Of a stretch of DNA of 64,000 nucleotides, positions 33,701-46,000 are shown in pieces. Source of the DNA: Arenicola marina (lineage: Eukaryota > Annelida > Polychaeta > Arenicolidae); contig OZ025248.1 in the NCBI GenBank assembly GCA_964019135.1, positions 15,197,574-15,261,573 on the forward strand. Direction: 5' to 3'. A program made the position numbers and the translations under genes. Below the pieces are notes generated by a model. The model saw only the letters and a program-made list of their open reading frames with translations. It was not told the DNA's origin and ran no database searches. Position 1 is the stretch's first letter, and each line of letters starts with the position of its first letter.

Positions 33701-34240
33701 CTCCGGATGTCCTACCCTACTACCGGGATATGGTAGCGTATTGTTATCAGTTTGTTACTCTGCAGAGGCTGCACTCCGGATGTCCTACCCTACTACCGGG
33801 ATTGGGTAGCGTATTGTTATCAGTTAGTTACTCTGTAGAGACTGCACTCCGGATGTCCTACCCTACTACCGGGATATGGTAGCGTATTGTTATCAGTTTG
33901 TAACTCTGCAGAGGCTGCACTCCGGATGTCCTACCCTACTACCGGGATTGGGTAGCGTATTGTTATCAGGTAGTTACTCTGCAGTGACTGCACTCCGGAT
34001 GTCCTACCCTACTACCGGGATATGGTAGCGTATTGTTATCAGTTAGTTACTCTGTAGAGACTGCACTCCGGGATGTCCTACCCTACTACCGGGATATGGT
34101 AGCGTATTGTTATCAGTTTGTTACTCTGCAGAGACTGCACTCCGGGATGTCCTACCTACTACCGGGATATGGTAGCGTATTGTTATCAGTTTGTTACTCT
34201 GCAGAGGCTGCACTCCGGATGTCCTACCCTACTACCGGGA
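24792..34240. repeat. 74-bp satellite, array 1 (~9.45 kb, ~128 copies)
   Basis: Head-to-tail monomers of 74 bases, or 73 when CCGGGATGTC is CCGGATGTC, all in one orientation. Landmarks are CTACTACCGGGATATGGTAG, CGTATTGTTATCAGTTAGTT, and ACTCTGCAGAGACTGCACTC. Common alternates are TAGCG/TAGCA/TAGTG, CTGCAG/CTGTAG, and TTAGTTAC/TTTGTTAC/TCTGTAAC. Since 74 is not a multiple of 3, monomers are read in rotating frames and stops occur in every frame. The ~68-codon ORFs are by-products. A 222-bp trimer repeats at about 28270-29080. The array ends abruptly at ACCGGGA before block B. Confidence 0.97.
28271..29080. repeat. 222-bp trimeric higher-order repeat inside array 1
   Basis: A block of three monomers, one marked GGCAGCG and two marked GTTATCCGTTAG, recurs almost exactly with GGCAGCG at about 28271, 28492, 28714 and 28936. 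Three monomers of 74 give 222, a multiple of 3. This explains the unusually long 356-codon frame across it. Confidence 0.9.
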
Positions 34241-34318
34241 GTCTCAAGCAGAGACAGATTTTGCCATATATTCAACACGTAAAGGTCCACAATACTTTAA
34301 CAGCGCACTTGCATGCAG

Positions 34319-34324
34319 TTTATT
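34319..34324 (-). promoter_or_regulatory. candidate polyadenylation signal (minus strand) of fucosyltransferase exon B
   Basis: AATAAA on the minus strand, at the same distance after the stop as in copy A. Confidence 0.5.
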
Positions 34325-34372
34325 GGATCGGAGATCTTTGGTACACGACCCCTGCTGCCCAATGCCCCCTCG

Positions 34373-35085
34373 CTATGGTTTGATCTTAGGCTTGCTCCAT
34401 TTCTTTCTCTGTGGCATCCGCTTGCCCATGATGCTATTGAAGACCTCATCGTGACACATACTGTCGGACCACCAACGGTAAACATCTTCGTACGTCTTTG
34501 ACAAGTTTGCGTCATGCAACTTTTGGCAGAGGTGGCAAAATTGTTCAGGCCGAGTATTAAATATTATTTTGTATTTGTTTTTCCACTCGAAGTATTTCAG
34601 ATATTCCGTTTCATTGCCACCAAGCCAGGTTAAGTACTCAGCCAGCTTACGAGGCGACGTGAAGTCCATGACGTTTATAACGGAATGAGGAGGTGTGTCC
34701 CTCGTGTAGTTTGTCCCTCCATACACCACTGGAATGATCTCGGTGTCCAGCGTTCGGAAGCATTTTTCAGTGATATAGTCGCGGCAGACACTGTTTTCAA
34801 ATCCCAAATAGTATTTATACTTTGAGGGAATCGTGGTTGTGAAGCAAGACTTATCATTTGACTTGCACAGGTCATGTTTAGACCCACATCCGCCATAGAT
34901 ATCCACGTCGATATGTTTAGACAGCTCTCGGACATAGCGCTCTCTCTGGCTGAAAGTCTTACAATGGCTGACAACCCACGCCACGCTCCGGGCTCTCGTA
35001 GCCAGAGGGAATCGCAGGCTGGGAGGTGGGCTGATGGCGCCATCTACCGGCACCACGAGCGACACAGGTATGGGGAGATCGGAAT
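34373..35085 (-). CDS. GT10 alpha-1,3-fucosyltransferase, C-terminal exon, copy B (partial gene)
   Basis: Same exon as 22756-23468, with the intact signature FENSVCRDYITEK. Across the exon I see five single-base differences: three synonymous, one stop change (TAA to TAG), and one Asp-to-Asn in EVF(D/N)SIMGK near the C-terminus, outside the donor-binding motif. The frame, splice acceptor and polyadenylation signal are all preserved. As with copy A, no 5' exons are visible: the block continues as non-coding sequence and then at least 27 kb of satellite. Confidence 0.85.
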
Positions 35086-36408
35086 CTCGTCATTGATAAA
35101 TCAATGCGTGATTGCACGCGTAACACAAGGCGCTGACACTGTCGGGCGTTGCAAAGGCAACTGGATGTACTCTCCCAATACTGTCAAAAATGATGACTGC
35201 GTGTTAATACTGAAAAAAACACGGGAATAATTGTGGTCAGGAATGAAGGAGTCCTGCGATTAAATGAGAAATGGTTTCCAAACGATGAGTGGTTGAACGT
35301 AGTGACACATAGTAAATATCAAGGTTTAATGCTGTCATCGCGCTTAATCTGGCCCGTCGAACTGAACACGTTGGCTGCTCAGGCGGGTCCACAAGAACTA
35401 AGGGGCGAGTAAGACTTTTCGCTTACCGTGATCCGTGATTACACCTCATTATTATCGTGATCGGGTAATCAGGAAACTCATTTTCGAGATCCGTGATCGA
35501 AGTAATTCTCGTGATCGTGATTTTCATAAAACTGCCAATCCGTGATGCGTGATTGGAAACGATTATTTTCGTGATCTGTGACCTCCGATTAACTTGTGAC
35601 CATGATTTGTACTTTTAGTTATTATCGTGATTGTGATATGCGACTTTTTGTGTTTTTTCCCGTGATTCTCGGCACTTATTTCCTTCATTGTTGCCATGAC
35701 ATTAACCTGGTACCACGCGCTTGTGCCGAGAGAACGTTTCGACCGCGAGCCCTTCTATTATGAAAATGCTGGTTCCCGGACCCATTCGACACTTTGGATA
35801 CCAGGGAACCAGGTTGTTTATATACATGTTCACCGAACAGGTCCTTATCAAATACTGATACAGGAGAGAAGTATTGACTTAGAGTTGGGGAAATAATCTA
35901 AGCTTATATATACTCATATTATCCGAGAAGAGAGACGAGGTAAGAAATTAACATAAAAATTCTTTATTTCTATAAACATGAAACAAGCACTGATACAAAC
36001 ACGGCCTTCCTTTTTTTCTTATTTTGCTGTCGACATTGTTGTTCAGGACATCATGTGTGCCAAATTGCATCGACATCGAAAGAGTCCCCAAATTATTAAA
36101 TTTTAACATAGCCATCTCCGAGCTAAAGTGTCGATACGCTGAATAAGCTGAATAACGGATGGCACCAGGTGACGTTTTGGTCAAACACCCGGTCGATTAT
36201 TCCGCCTTGGTTTTAGTCGGCCTTAATGTGTTTTAGTTAGTTGGTGGACGGACGGACGGATGCCTAGGACGTTCCGGCCTAGGACGATTCGACCTAGGAC
36301 GTTTCGGCCAGGTATTTTGGGGAGGGCGAAATTTTCGGCCAAGTATAATATTACAAAACTTATATAATGTTTTATCTGGTATAAAACTAAAAACTATAAT
36401 CACACTTC
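35086..36408. other. non-coding remainder of block B
   Basis: Same content as 23469-24791, including the CGTGAT-rich patch (about 35422-35670) and the CCTAGGACG repeats (about 36262-36306). No additional gene is seen. Confidence 0.5.
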
Positions 36409-37011
36409 TACTACCGGGATATGGTAGCGTATTGTCACCAGTTTGTTACTCTGCAGAGCCTGCACTCCGGGATGTTCTACCCTACTACCGGGATATGGTA
36501 GCGTATTGTTATCAGTTTGTTATTCTGCAGAGACTGCACTCCGGGATGTCCTACCCTACTACCGGGATATGGTAGCGTATTGTTATCAGTTAGTTACTCT
36601 GCAGAGACTGCACTCCGGGATGTCCTACCCTACTACCGGGATATGTTAGCGTATTGTTATCAGTTTGTTACTCTGCAGAGACTGCACTCCGGGATGTCCT
36701 ACCCTACTACAGGGATATGGTAGCGTATTGTTATCAGTTAGTTACTCTGTAGAGACTGCACTCCGGGATGTCCTACCCTACTACCGGGATATGGTAGCGT
36801 ATTGTTATCCGTTAGTTACTCTGTAGAGACTGCACTCCGGGATGTCCTACCCTACTACAGGGATATGGTAGCGTATTGTTATCAGTTAGTTACTCTGCAG
36901 AGACTGCACTCCGGGATGTCCTACCCTACTACAGGGATATGGTAGCGTATTGTTATCAGTTAGTTACTCTGTAGAGACTGCACTCCGGATGTCCTACCCT
37001 ACTACCGGGAT

Positions 37012-40000
37012 ATGGTAGCATATTGTTATCAGTCTGTAACTCTGCAGAGGCTGCACTCCGGATGTCCTACCCTAGTACCGGGATATGGTAGCATATTGTT
37101 ATCAGTCTGTAACTCTGCAGAGCCTGCACTCCGGGATGTCCTACCCTACTACCGGGATATGTTAGCGTATTGTTATCAGTTTGTTACTCTGCAGTGACTG
37201 CACTCCGGGATGTCCTACCCTACTACAGGGATATGGTAGCGTATTGTTATCAGTTAGTTACTCTGTAGAGACTGCACTCCGGATGTCCTACCCTAGTACC
37301 GGGATATGGTAGCGTATTGTTATCAGTTTGTTACTCTGCAGAGACTGCACTCCGGGATGTCCTACCCAACTACCGGGATTGGGTAGCGTATTTTTTATCA
37401 GTTTGTTACTCTGCAGAGACTGCACTCCGGGATGTCCTACCCAACTACCGGGATATGGTAGCATATTGTTATCAGTTTGTTACTCTGCAGAGACTGCACT
37501 CCGGATGTCCTACCCTACTACCGGGATATGGTAGCGTATTGTTATCAGTTAGTTACTCTGCAGAGACTGCACTCCGGGATGTCCTACCCTACTACCGGGA
37601 TATGGTAGCCTATTGCTATCAGTCTGTAACTCTGCGGAGGCTGCACTCCGGATGTCCTACCCTACTACCGGGATATGGTAGTGTATTGTTATCAGTTAGT
37701 TACTCTGCAGAGACTGCACTCCGGGATGTCCTACCCTACTACCGGGATATGGTAGTGTATTGTTATCAGTTAGTTACTCTGCAGAGACTGCACTCCGGGA
37801 TGTCCTACCCTACTACCGGGATATGGTAGCGTATTGTTATCAGTTATTTACTCTGTAGAGACTGCATTCCGGGATGTCCTACCCTACTACCGGGATATGG
37901 TAGCGTATTGTTATCAGTTAGTTACTCTGCAGAGACTGCACTCCGGATGTCCTACCCTACTACTGGGATATGGTAGCGTATTGTTATCAGTTAGTTACTC
38001 TGTAGAGACTGCACTCCGGATGTCCTACCCTACTACCGGGATATGGTAGCGTATTGTTATCAGTTAGTTACTCTGCGGAGACTGCACTCCGGATGTCCTA
38101 CCCTACTACCGGGATATGGTAGCGTACTGTTATCAGTTAGTTACTCTGTAGAGACTGCACTCCGGGATGTCCTACCCTAGTACCGGGATATGGTAGCGTA
38201 TTGTTATCAGTTAGTTACTCTGCAGAGACTGCACTCCGGATGTCCTACCCTACTACCGGGATATGGTAGCGTATTGTTATCAGTTAGTTACTCTGTAGAG
38301 ACTGCACTCCGGATGTCCTCCCCTACTACCGGGATATGGTAGCGTATTGTTATCAGTTAGTTACTCTGTAGAGACTGCACTCCGGATGTCCTACCCTACT
38401 ACCGGGATATGGTAGCGTATTGTTATCAGTTAGTTACTCTGTAGAGACTGCACTCCGGATGTCCTACCCTACTACCGGGATATGGTAGCGTACTGTTATC
38501 AGTTAGTTACTCTGTAGAGACTGCACTCCGGGATGTCCTACCCTAGTACCGGGATATGGTAGCGTATTGTTATCAGTTTGTTACTCTGTAGAGACTGCAC
38601 TCCGGATGTCCTACCCTACTACCGGGATATGGTAGCGTATTGTTATCAGTTAGTTACTCTGTAGAGACTGCACTCCGGATGTCCTCCCCTACTACCGGGA
38701 TATGGTAGCGTATTGTTATCAGTTAGTTACTCTGTAGAGACTGCACTCCGGGATGTCCTACCCTACTACCGGGATATGGTAGTGTATTGTTATCAGTTAG
38801 TTACTCTGTAGAGACTGCACTCGGGGATGTCCTACCCTACTACCGGGATATGGTAGTGTATTGTTATCAGTTAGTTACTCTGTAGAGACTGCACTCCGGG
38901 ATGTCCTACCCTAGTACCGGGATATGGTAGCGTATTGTTATCAGTTAGTTACTCTGTAGAGACTGCACTCCGGATGTCCTCCCCTACTACCGGGATATGG
39001 TAGCGTATTGTTATCAGTTAGTTACTCTGTAGAGACTGCACTCCGGGATGTCCTACTCTACTACCGGGATATGGTAGCATATTGTTATCAGTTAGTTACT
39101 CTGCAGAGACTGCACTCCGGATGTCCTACCCTACTACCGGGATATGGTAGCGTATTGTTATCAGTTAGTTACTCTGCAGAGACTGCACTCCGGGATGTCC
39201 TACCCTACTACCGGGATATGGTAGCGTATTGTTATCAGTTAGTTACTCTGTAGAGACTGCACTCCGGGATGTCCTACCCTACTACCGGGATATGGTAGCG
39301 TATTGTTATCAGTTAGTTACTCTGTAGAGACTGCACTCCGGGATGTCCTACCTTACTACCGGGATATGGTAGTGTATTGTTATCAGTTAGTTACTCTGTA
39401 GAGACTGCACTCCGGGATGTCCTACCCTACTACCGGGATATGGTAGCGTATTGTTATCAGTTAGTTACTCTGTAGAGACTGCACTCCGGGATGTCCTACC
39501 CTACTACCGGGATATGGTAGCGTATTGTTATCAGTTAGTTACTCTGTAGAGACTGCACTCCGGGATGTCCTACCCTACTACCGGGATATGGTAGTGTATT
39601 GTTATCAGTTTGTTACTCTGCAGAGACTGCACTCCGGGATGTCCTACTCTACTACCGGGATATGGTAGCGTATTGTTATCAGTTAGTTACTCTGCAGAGA
39701 CTGCACTCCGGATGTCCTACCCTACTACCGGGATATGGTAGCGTATTGTTATCAGTTTGTTACTCTGTAGAGACTGCACTCCGGGATGTCCTACCCTACT
39801 ACCGGGATATGGTAGCGTATTGTTATCAGTTAGTTACTCTGCAGAGACTGCACTCCGGGATGTCCTACTCTACTACCGGGATATGGTAGCATATTGTTAT
39901 CAGTTTGTTACTCTGCAGAGACTGCACTCCGGGATGTCCTACCCTACTACCGGGATATGGTAGCGTATTGTTATCAGTTTGTTACTCTGCAGAGACTGCA

Positions 40001-43000
40001 CTCCGGGATGTCCTACCCTACTACCGGGATATGGTAGCGTATTGTTATCAGTTTGTTACTCTGCAGAGACTGCACTCCGGGATGTCCTACCCTACTACCG
40101 GGATATGGTAGCGTATTGTTATCAGTTAGTTACTCTGCAGAGACTGCACTCCGGGATGTCCTACCCTACTACCGGGATATGGTAGCGTATTGTTATCAGT
40201 TAGTTACTCTGTAGAGACTGCACTCCGGATGTCCTACCCTACTACCGGGATATGGTAGCGTATTGTTATCAGTTAGTTACTCTGCAGAGACTGCACTCCG
40301 GATGTCCTACTCTACTACCGGGATATGGTAGCGTATTGTTATCAGTTTGTTACTCTGTAGAGACTGCACTCCGGGATGTCCTACTCTACTACCGGGATAT
40401 GGTAGCGTATTGTTATCAGTTTGTTACTCTGCAGAGACTGCACTCCGGATGTCCTACCCTACTACCGGGATATGGTAGCATATTGTTATCAGTTTGTTAC
40501 TCTGCAGAGACTGCACTCCGGATGTCCTACTCTACTACCGGGATATGGTAGTGTATTGTTATCAGTTTGTTACTCTGTAGAGACTGCACTCCGGGATGTC
40601 CTACTCTACTACCGGGATATGGTAGCGTATTGTTATCAGTTTGTTACTCTGCAGAGACTGCACTCCGGATGTCCTACCCTACTACCGGGATATGGTAGCA
40701 TATTGTTATCAGTTTGTTACTCTGCAGAGACTGCACTCCGGGATGTCCTACCCTACTACCGGGATATGGTAGCGTATTGTTATCAGTTAGTTACTCTGCA
40801 GAGACTGCACTCCGGGATGTCCTACTCTACTACCGGGATATGGTAGCGTATTGTTATCAGTTTGTTACTCTGCAGAGACTGCACTCCGGATGTCCTACCC
40901 TACTACCGGGATATGGTAGCATATTGTTATCAGTTTATTACTCTGCAGAGACTGCACTCCGGGATGTCCTACCCTACTACCGGGATATGGTAGCGTATTG
41001 TTATCAGTTAGTTACTCTGCAGAGACTGCACTCCGGGATGTCCTACCCTACTACCGGGATATGGTAGCGTATTGTTATCAGTTAGTTACTCTGCAAAGAC
41101 TGCACTCCGGATGTCCTACCCTACTACCGGGATATGGTAGCGTATTGTTATCAGTTTGTTACTCTGCAGAGACTGCACTCCGGGATGTCCTACCCTACTA
41201 CCGGGATATGGTAGCGTATTGTTATCAGTTAGTTACTCTGCAGAGACTGCACTCCGGGATGTCCTACCCTACTACCGGGATATGGTAGCGTATTGTTATC
41301 AGTTAGTTACTCTGTAGAGACTGCACTCCGGGATGTCCTACCCTACTACCGGGATATGGTAGCGTATTGTTATCAGTTTGTTACTCTGCAGAGACTGCAC
41401 TCCGGATGTCCTACCCTACTACCGGGATATGGTAGCATATTGTTATCAGTTTGTTACTCTGCAGAGACTGCACTCCGGGATGTCCTACCCTACTACCGGG
41501 ATATGGTAGCGTATTGTTATCAGTTAGTTACTCTGCAGAGACTGCACTCCGGGATGTCCTACTCTACTACCGGGATATGGTAGCGTATTGTTATCAGTTA
41601 GTTACTCTGCAGAGACTGCACTCCGGATGTCCTACCCTACTACCGGGATATGGTAGCGTATTGTTATCAGTTTGTTACTCTGCAGAGACTGCACTCCGGG
41701 ATGTCCTACCCTACTACCGGGATATGGTAGCGTATTGTTATCAGTTAGTTACTCTGCAGAGACTGCACTCCGGGATGTCCTACCCTACTACCGGGATATG
41801 GTAGCGTATTGTTATCAGTTAGTTACTCTGTAGAGACTGCACTCCGGGATGTCCTACCCTACTACCGGGATATGGTAGCGTATTGTTATCAGTTAGTTAC
41901 TCTGTAGAGACTGCACTCCGGGATGTCCTACCCTACTACCGGGATATGGTAGCGTATTGTTATCAGTTAGTTACTCTGTAGAGACTGCACTCCGGGATGT
42001 CCTACCCTACTACCGGGATATGGTAGCGTATTGTTATCAGTTTGTTACTCTGTAGAGACTGCACTCCGGGATGTCCTACCCTAGTACCGGGATATGGTAG
42101 CATATTGTTATCAGTTAGTTACTCTGTAGAGACTGCACTCCGGATGTCCTACCCTACTACCGGGATATGGTAGCGTATTGTTATCAGTTTGTTACTCTGC
42201 AGAGACTGCACTCCGGATGTCCTACCCTACTACCGGGATATGGTAGCATATTGTTATCAGTTAGTTACTCTGTAGAGACTGCACTCCGGATGTCCTACCC
42301 TACTACCGGGATATGGTAGCGTATTGTTATCAGTTAGTTACTCTGCAGAGACTGCACTCCGGGATGTCCTACTCTACTACCGGGATATGGTAGCGTATTG
42401 TTATCAGTTAGTTACTCTGCAGAGACTGCACTCCGGGATGTCCTACTCTACTACCGGGATATGGTAGCGTATTGTTATCAGTTTGTTACTCTGCAGAGAC
42501 TGCACTCCGGGATGTCCCACTCTACTACCGGGATATGGTAGCGTATTGTTATCAGTTTGTTACTCTGTAGAGACTGCACTCCGGATGTCCTACCCTACTA
42601 CCGGGATATGGTAGCGTATTGTTATCAGTTAGTTACTCTGCAGAGACTGCACTCCGGATGTCCTACCCTACTACCGGGATATGGTAGCGTATTGTTATCA
42701 GTTAGTTACTCTGTAGAGACTGCACTCCGGGATGTCCTACCCTACTACCGGGATATGGTAGCGTATTGTTATCAGTTTGTTACTCTGTAGAGACTGCACT
42801 CCGGATGTCCTACCCTACTACCGGGATATGGTAGCGTATTGTTATCAGTTAGTTACTCTGCAGAGACTGCACTCCGGGATGTCCTACCCTACTACCGGGA
42901 TTGGGTAGCGTATTGTTATCAGTTAGTTACTCTGCAGAGACTGCACTCCGGGATGTCCTACCCTACTACCGGGATATGGTAGCGTATTGTTATCAGTTAG

Positions 43001-46000
43001 TTACTCTGCAGAGACTGCACTCCGGATGTCCTACCCTAGTACCGGGATATGGTAGCGTATTGTTATCAGTTAGTTACTCTGTAGAGACTGCACTCCGGGA
43101 TGTTCTACCCTACTACCGGGATATGGTAGCCTATTGTTATCAGTTAGTTACTCTGCAGAGACTGCACTCCGGGATGTTCTACCCTACTACCGGGATATGG
43201 TAGTGTATTGTTATCAGTTAGTTACTCTGTAGAGACTGCACTCCGGGATGTCCTACCCTACTACCGGGATATGGTAGCGTATTGTTATCAGTTAGTTACT
43301 CTGTAGAGACTGCACTCCGGATGTCCTACCCTAGTACCGGGATATGGTAGCATATTGTTATCAGTCTGTAACTCTGCAGAGGCTGCACTCCGGATGTCCT
43401 ACCCTACTACCGGGATATGGTAGCATATTGTTATCAGTTTGTTACTCTGCAGAGACTGCACTCCGGATGTCCTACCCTACTACCGGGATATGGTAGCATA
43501 TTGTTATCAGTTAGTTACTCTGTAGAGACTGCACTCCGGGATGTCCTACCCTACTACCGGGATATGGTAGCGTATTGTTATCAGTTAGTTACTCTGCAGA
43601 GACTGCACTCCGGATGTCCTACCCTACTACCGGGATATGTTAGCGTATTGTTATCAGTTAGTTACTCTGCAGAGACTGCACTCCGGATGTTCTACCCTAC
43701 TACCGGGATATTGTAGCGTATTGTTATCAGTTAGTTACTCTGCAGAGACTGCACTCCGGATGTCCTACCCTACTACCGGGATATGGTAGCGTATTGTTAT
43801 CAGTTAGTTACTCTGCAGAGACTGCACTCCGGGATGTCCTACCCTAGTACCGGGATATGGTAGCGTATTGTTATCAGTTAGTTACTCTGCAGAGACTGCA
43901 CTCCGGATGTCCTACCCTACTACCGGGATATTGTAGCGTATTGTTATCAGTTAGTTACTCTGCAGATGCAGAGACTGCACTCCGGGATGTCCTACCCTAC
44001 TACCGGGATATGGTAGCATATTGTTATCAGTTAGTTACTCTGTAGAGACTGCACTCTGGGATGTCCTACCCTACTACAGGGATATGGTAGCATATTGTTA
44101 TCAGTCTGTAACTCTGCAGAGACTGCACTCCGGGATGTCCTACCCTACTACCGGGATATGGTAGCGTATTGTTATCCGTTAGTTACTCTGTAGAGACTGC
44201 ACTCCGGGATGTCCTACCCTACTACCGGGATATGGTGGCATATTGTTATCAGTTTGTTACTCTGCAGTGACTGCACTCCGGGATGTCCTACCCTACTACC
44301 GGGATATGTTAGCGTATTGTTATCAGTTAGTTACTCTGCAGAGACTGCACTCCGGGATGTCCTACCCTACTACCGGGATATGGTGGCATATTGTTATCAG
44401 TTTGTTACTCTGCAGAGACTGCACTCCGGGATGTCCTACCCTAGTACCGGGATATGGTAGCGTATTGTTATCAGTTTGTTACTCTGTAGAGACTGCACTC
44501 CGGATGTCCTACCCTACTACCGGGATATGGTAGCGCATTGTTATCAGTTTGTTACTCTGTAGAGACTGCACTCCGGGATGTCCTACTCTACTACCGGGAT
44601 ATGTTAGCGTATTGTTATCAGTTTGTAACTCTGCAGAGACTGCACTCCGGGATGTCCTACCCTACTACCGGGATATGGTAGTGTATTGTTATCAGTTAGT
44701 TACTCTGCAGAGGCTGCACTCCGGATGTCCTACCCTACTACCGGGATATGGTAGCGTATTGTTATCAGTTAGTTACTCTGCAGAGACTGCACTCCGGATG
44801 TCCTACCCCACTACCGGGATATGGTAGCATATTGTTATCAGTTAGTTACTCTGCAGAGACTGCACTCCGGGATGTCCTACCCTACTACCGGGATATGTTA
44901 GCGTACTGTTATCAGTTTGTTACTCTGCAGAGACTGCACTCCGGGATGTCCTACCCTACTACCGGGATATGGTGGCATATTGTTATCAGTTTGTTACTCT
45001 GCAGAGACTGCACTCCGGGATGTCCTACCCATCTACCGGGATTGGGTAGCGTATTTTTTATCAGTTTGTTACTCTGCAGAGACTGCACTCCGGGATGTCC
45101 TACCCAACTACCGGGATATGGTAGCATATTGTTATCAGTTTGTTATTCTGTAGAGACTGCACTCCGGATGTCCTACCCTACTACCGGGATATGGTAGCGT
45201 ATTGTTATCAGTTTGTTACTCTGCAGAGACTGCACTCCGGATGTCCTACCCTACTACCGGGATATTGTAGCGTATTGTTATCAGTTAGTTACTCTGCAGA
45301 TGCAGAGACTGCACTCCGGGATGTCCTACCCTACTACCGGGATATGGTAGCGTATTGTTATCAGTTAGTTACTCTGCAGTGACTGCACTCCGGGATGTCC
45401 TACCCTAGTACCGGGATATGGTAGCGTATTGTTATCAGTTAGTTACTCTGTAGAGACTGCACTCCGGATGTCCTACCCTACTACCGGGATATGGTGGCAT
45501 ATTGTTATCAGTTAGTTACTCTGTAGAGACTGCACTCCGGGATGTCCTACCCTACTACCGGGATATGGTAGCGTATTGTTATCAGTTAGTTACTCTGTAG
45601 AGACTGCACTCCGGATGTCCTACCCTACTACCGGGATATGGTAGCGTATTGTTATCAGTTAGTTACTCTGTAGAGACTGCACTCCGGATGTCCTACCCTA
45701 CTACCGGGATATGGTGGCATATTGTTATCAGTTAGTTACTCTGTAGAGACTGCACTCCGGGATGTCCTACCCTACTACCGGGATATGGTAGCGTATTGTT
45801 ATCAGTTAGTTACTCTGCAGAGACTGCACTCCGGGATGTCCTACCCTACTACCGGGATATGGTAGCGTATTGTTATCAGTTAGTTACTCTGCAGAGGCTG
45901 CACTCCGGATGTCCTACCCTAGTACCGGGATATGGTAGCGTATTGTTATCAGTTAGTTACTCTGCAGAGACTGCACTCCGGGATGTCCTACCCTACTACA

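Larger units (their letters stand above)
34240..36408. repeat. segmental duplication block, copy B (~2.17 kb)
   Basis: Near-identical to 22623-24791 and inserted between satellite arrays 1 and 2. Its left edge is a clean switch from satellite (CTACTACCGGG) to AGTCTCAAG with at most one shared base. Its right edge passes into array 2 through the same junction as copy A. This is the younger or rearranged copy as judged by its satellite flank; the direction of copying is inferred. Confidence 0.95.
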
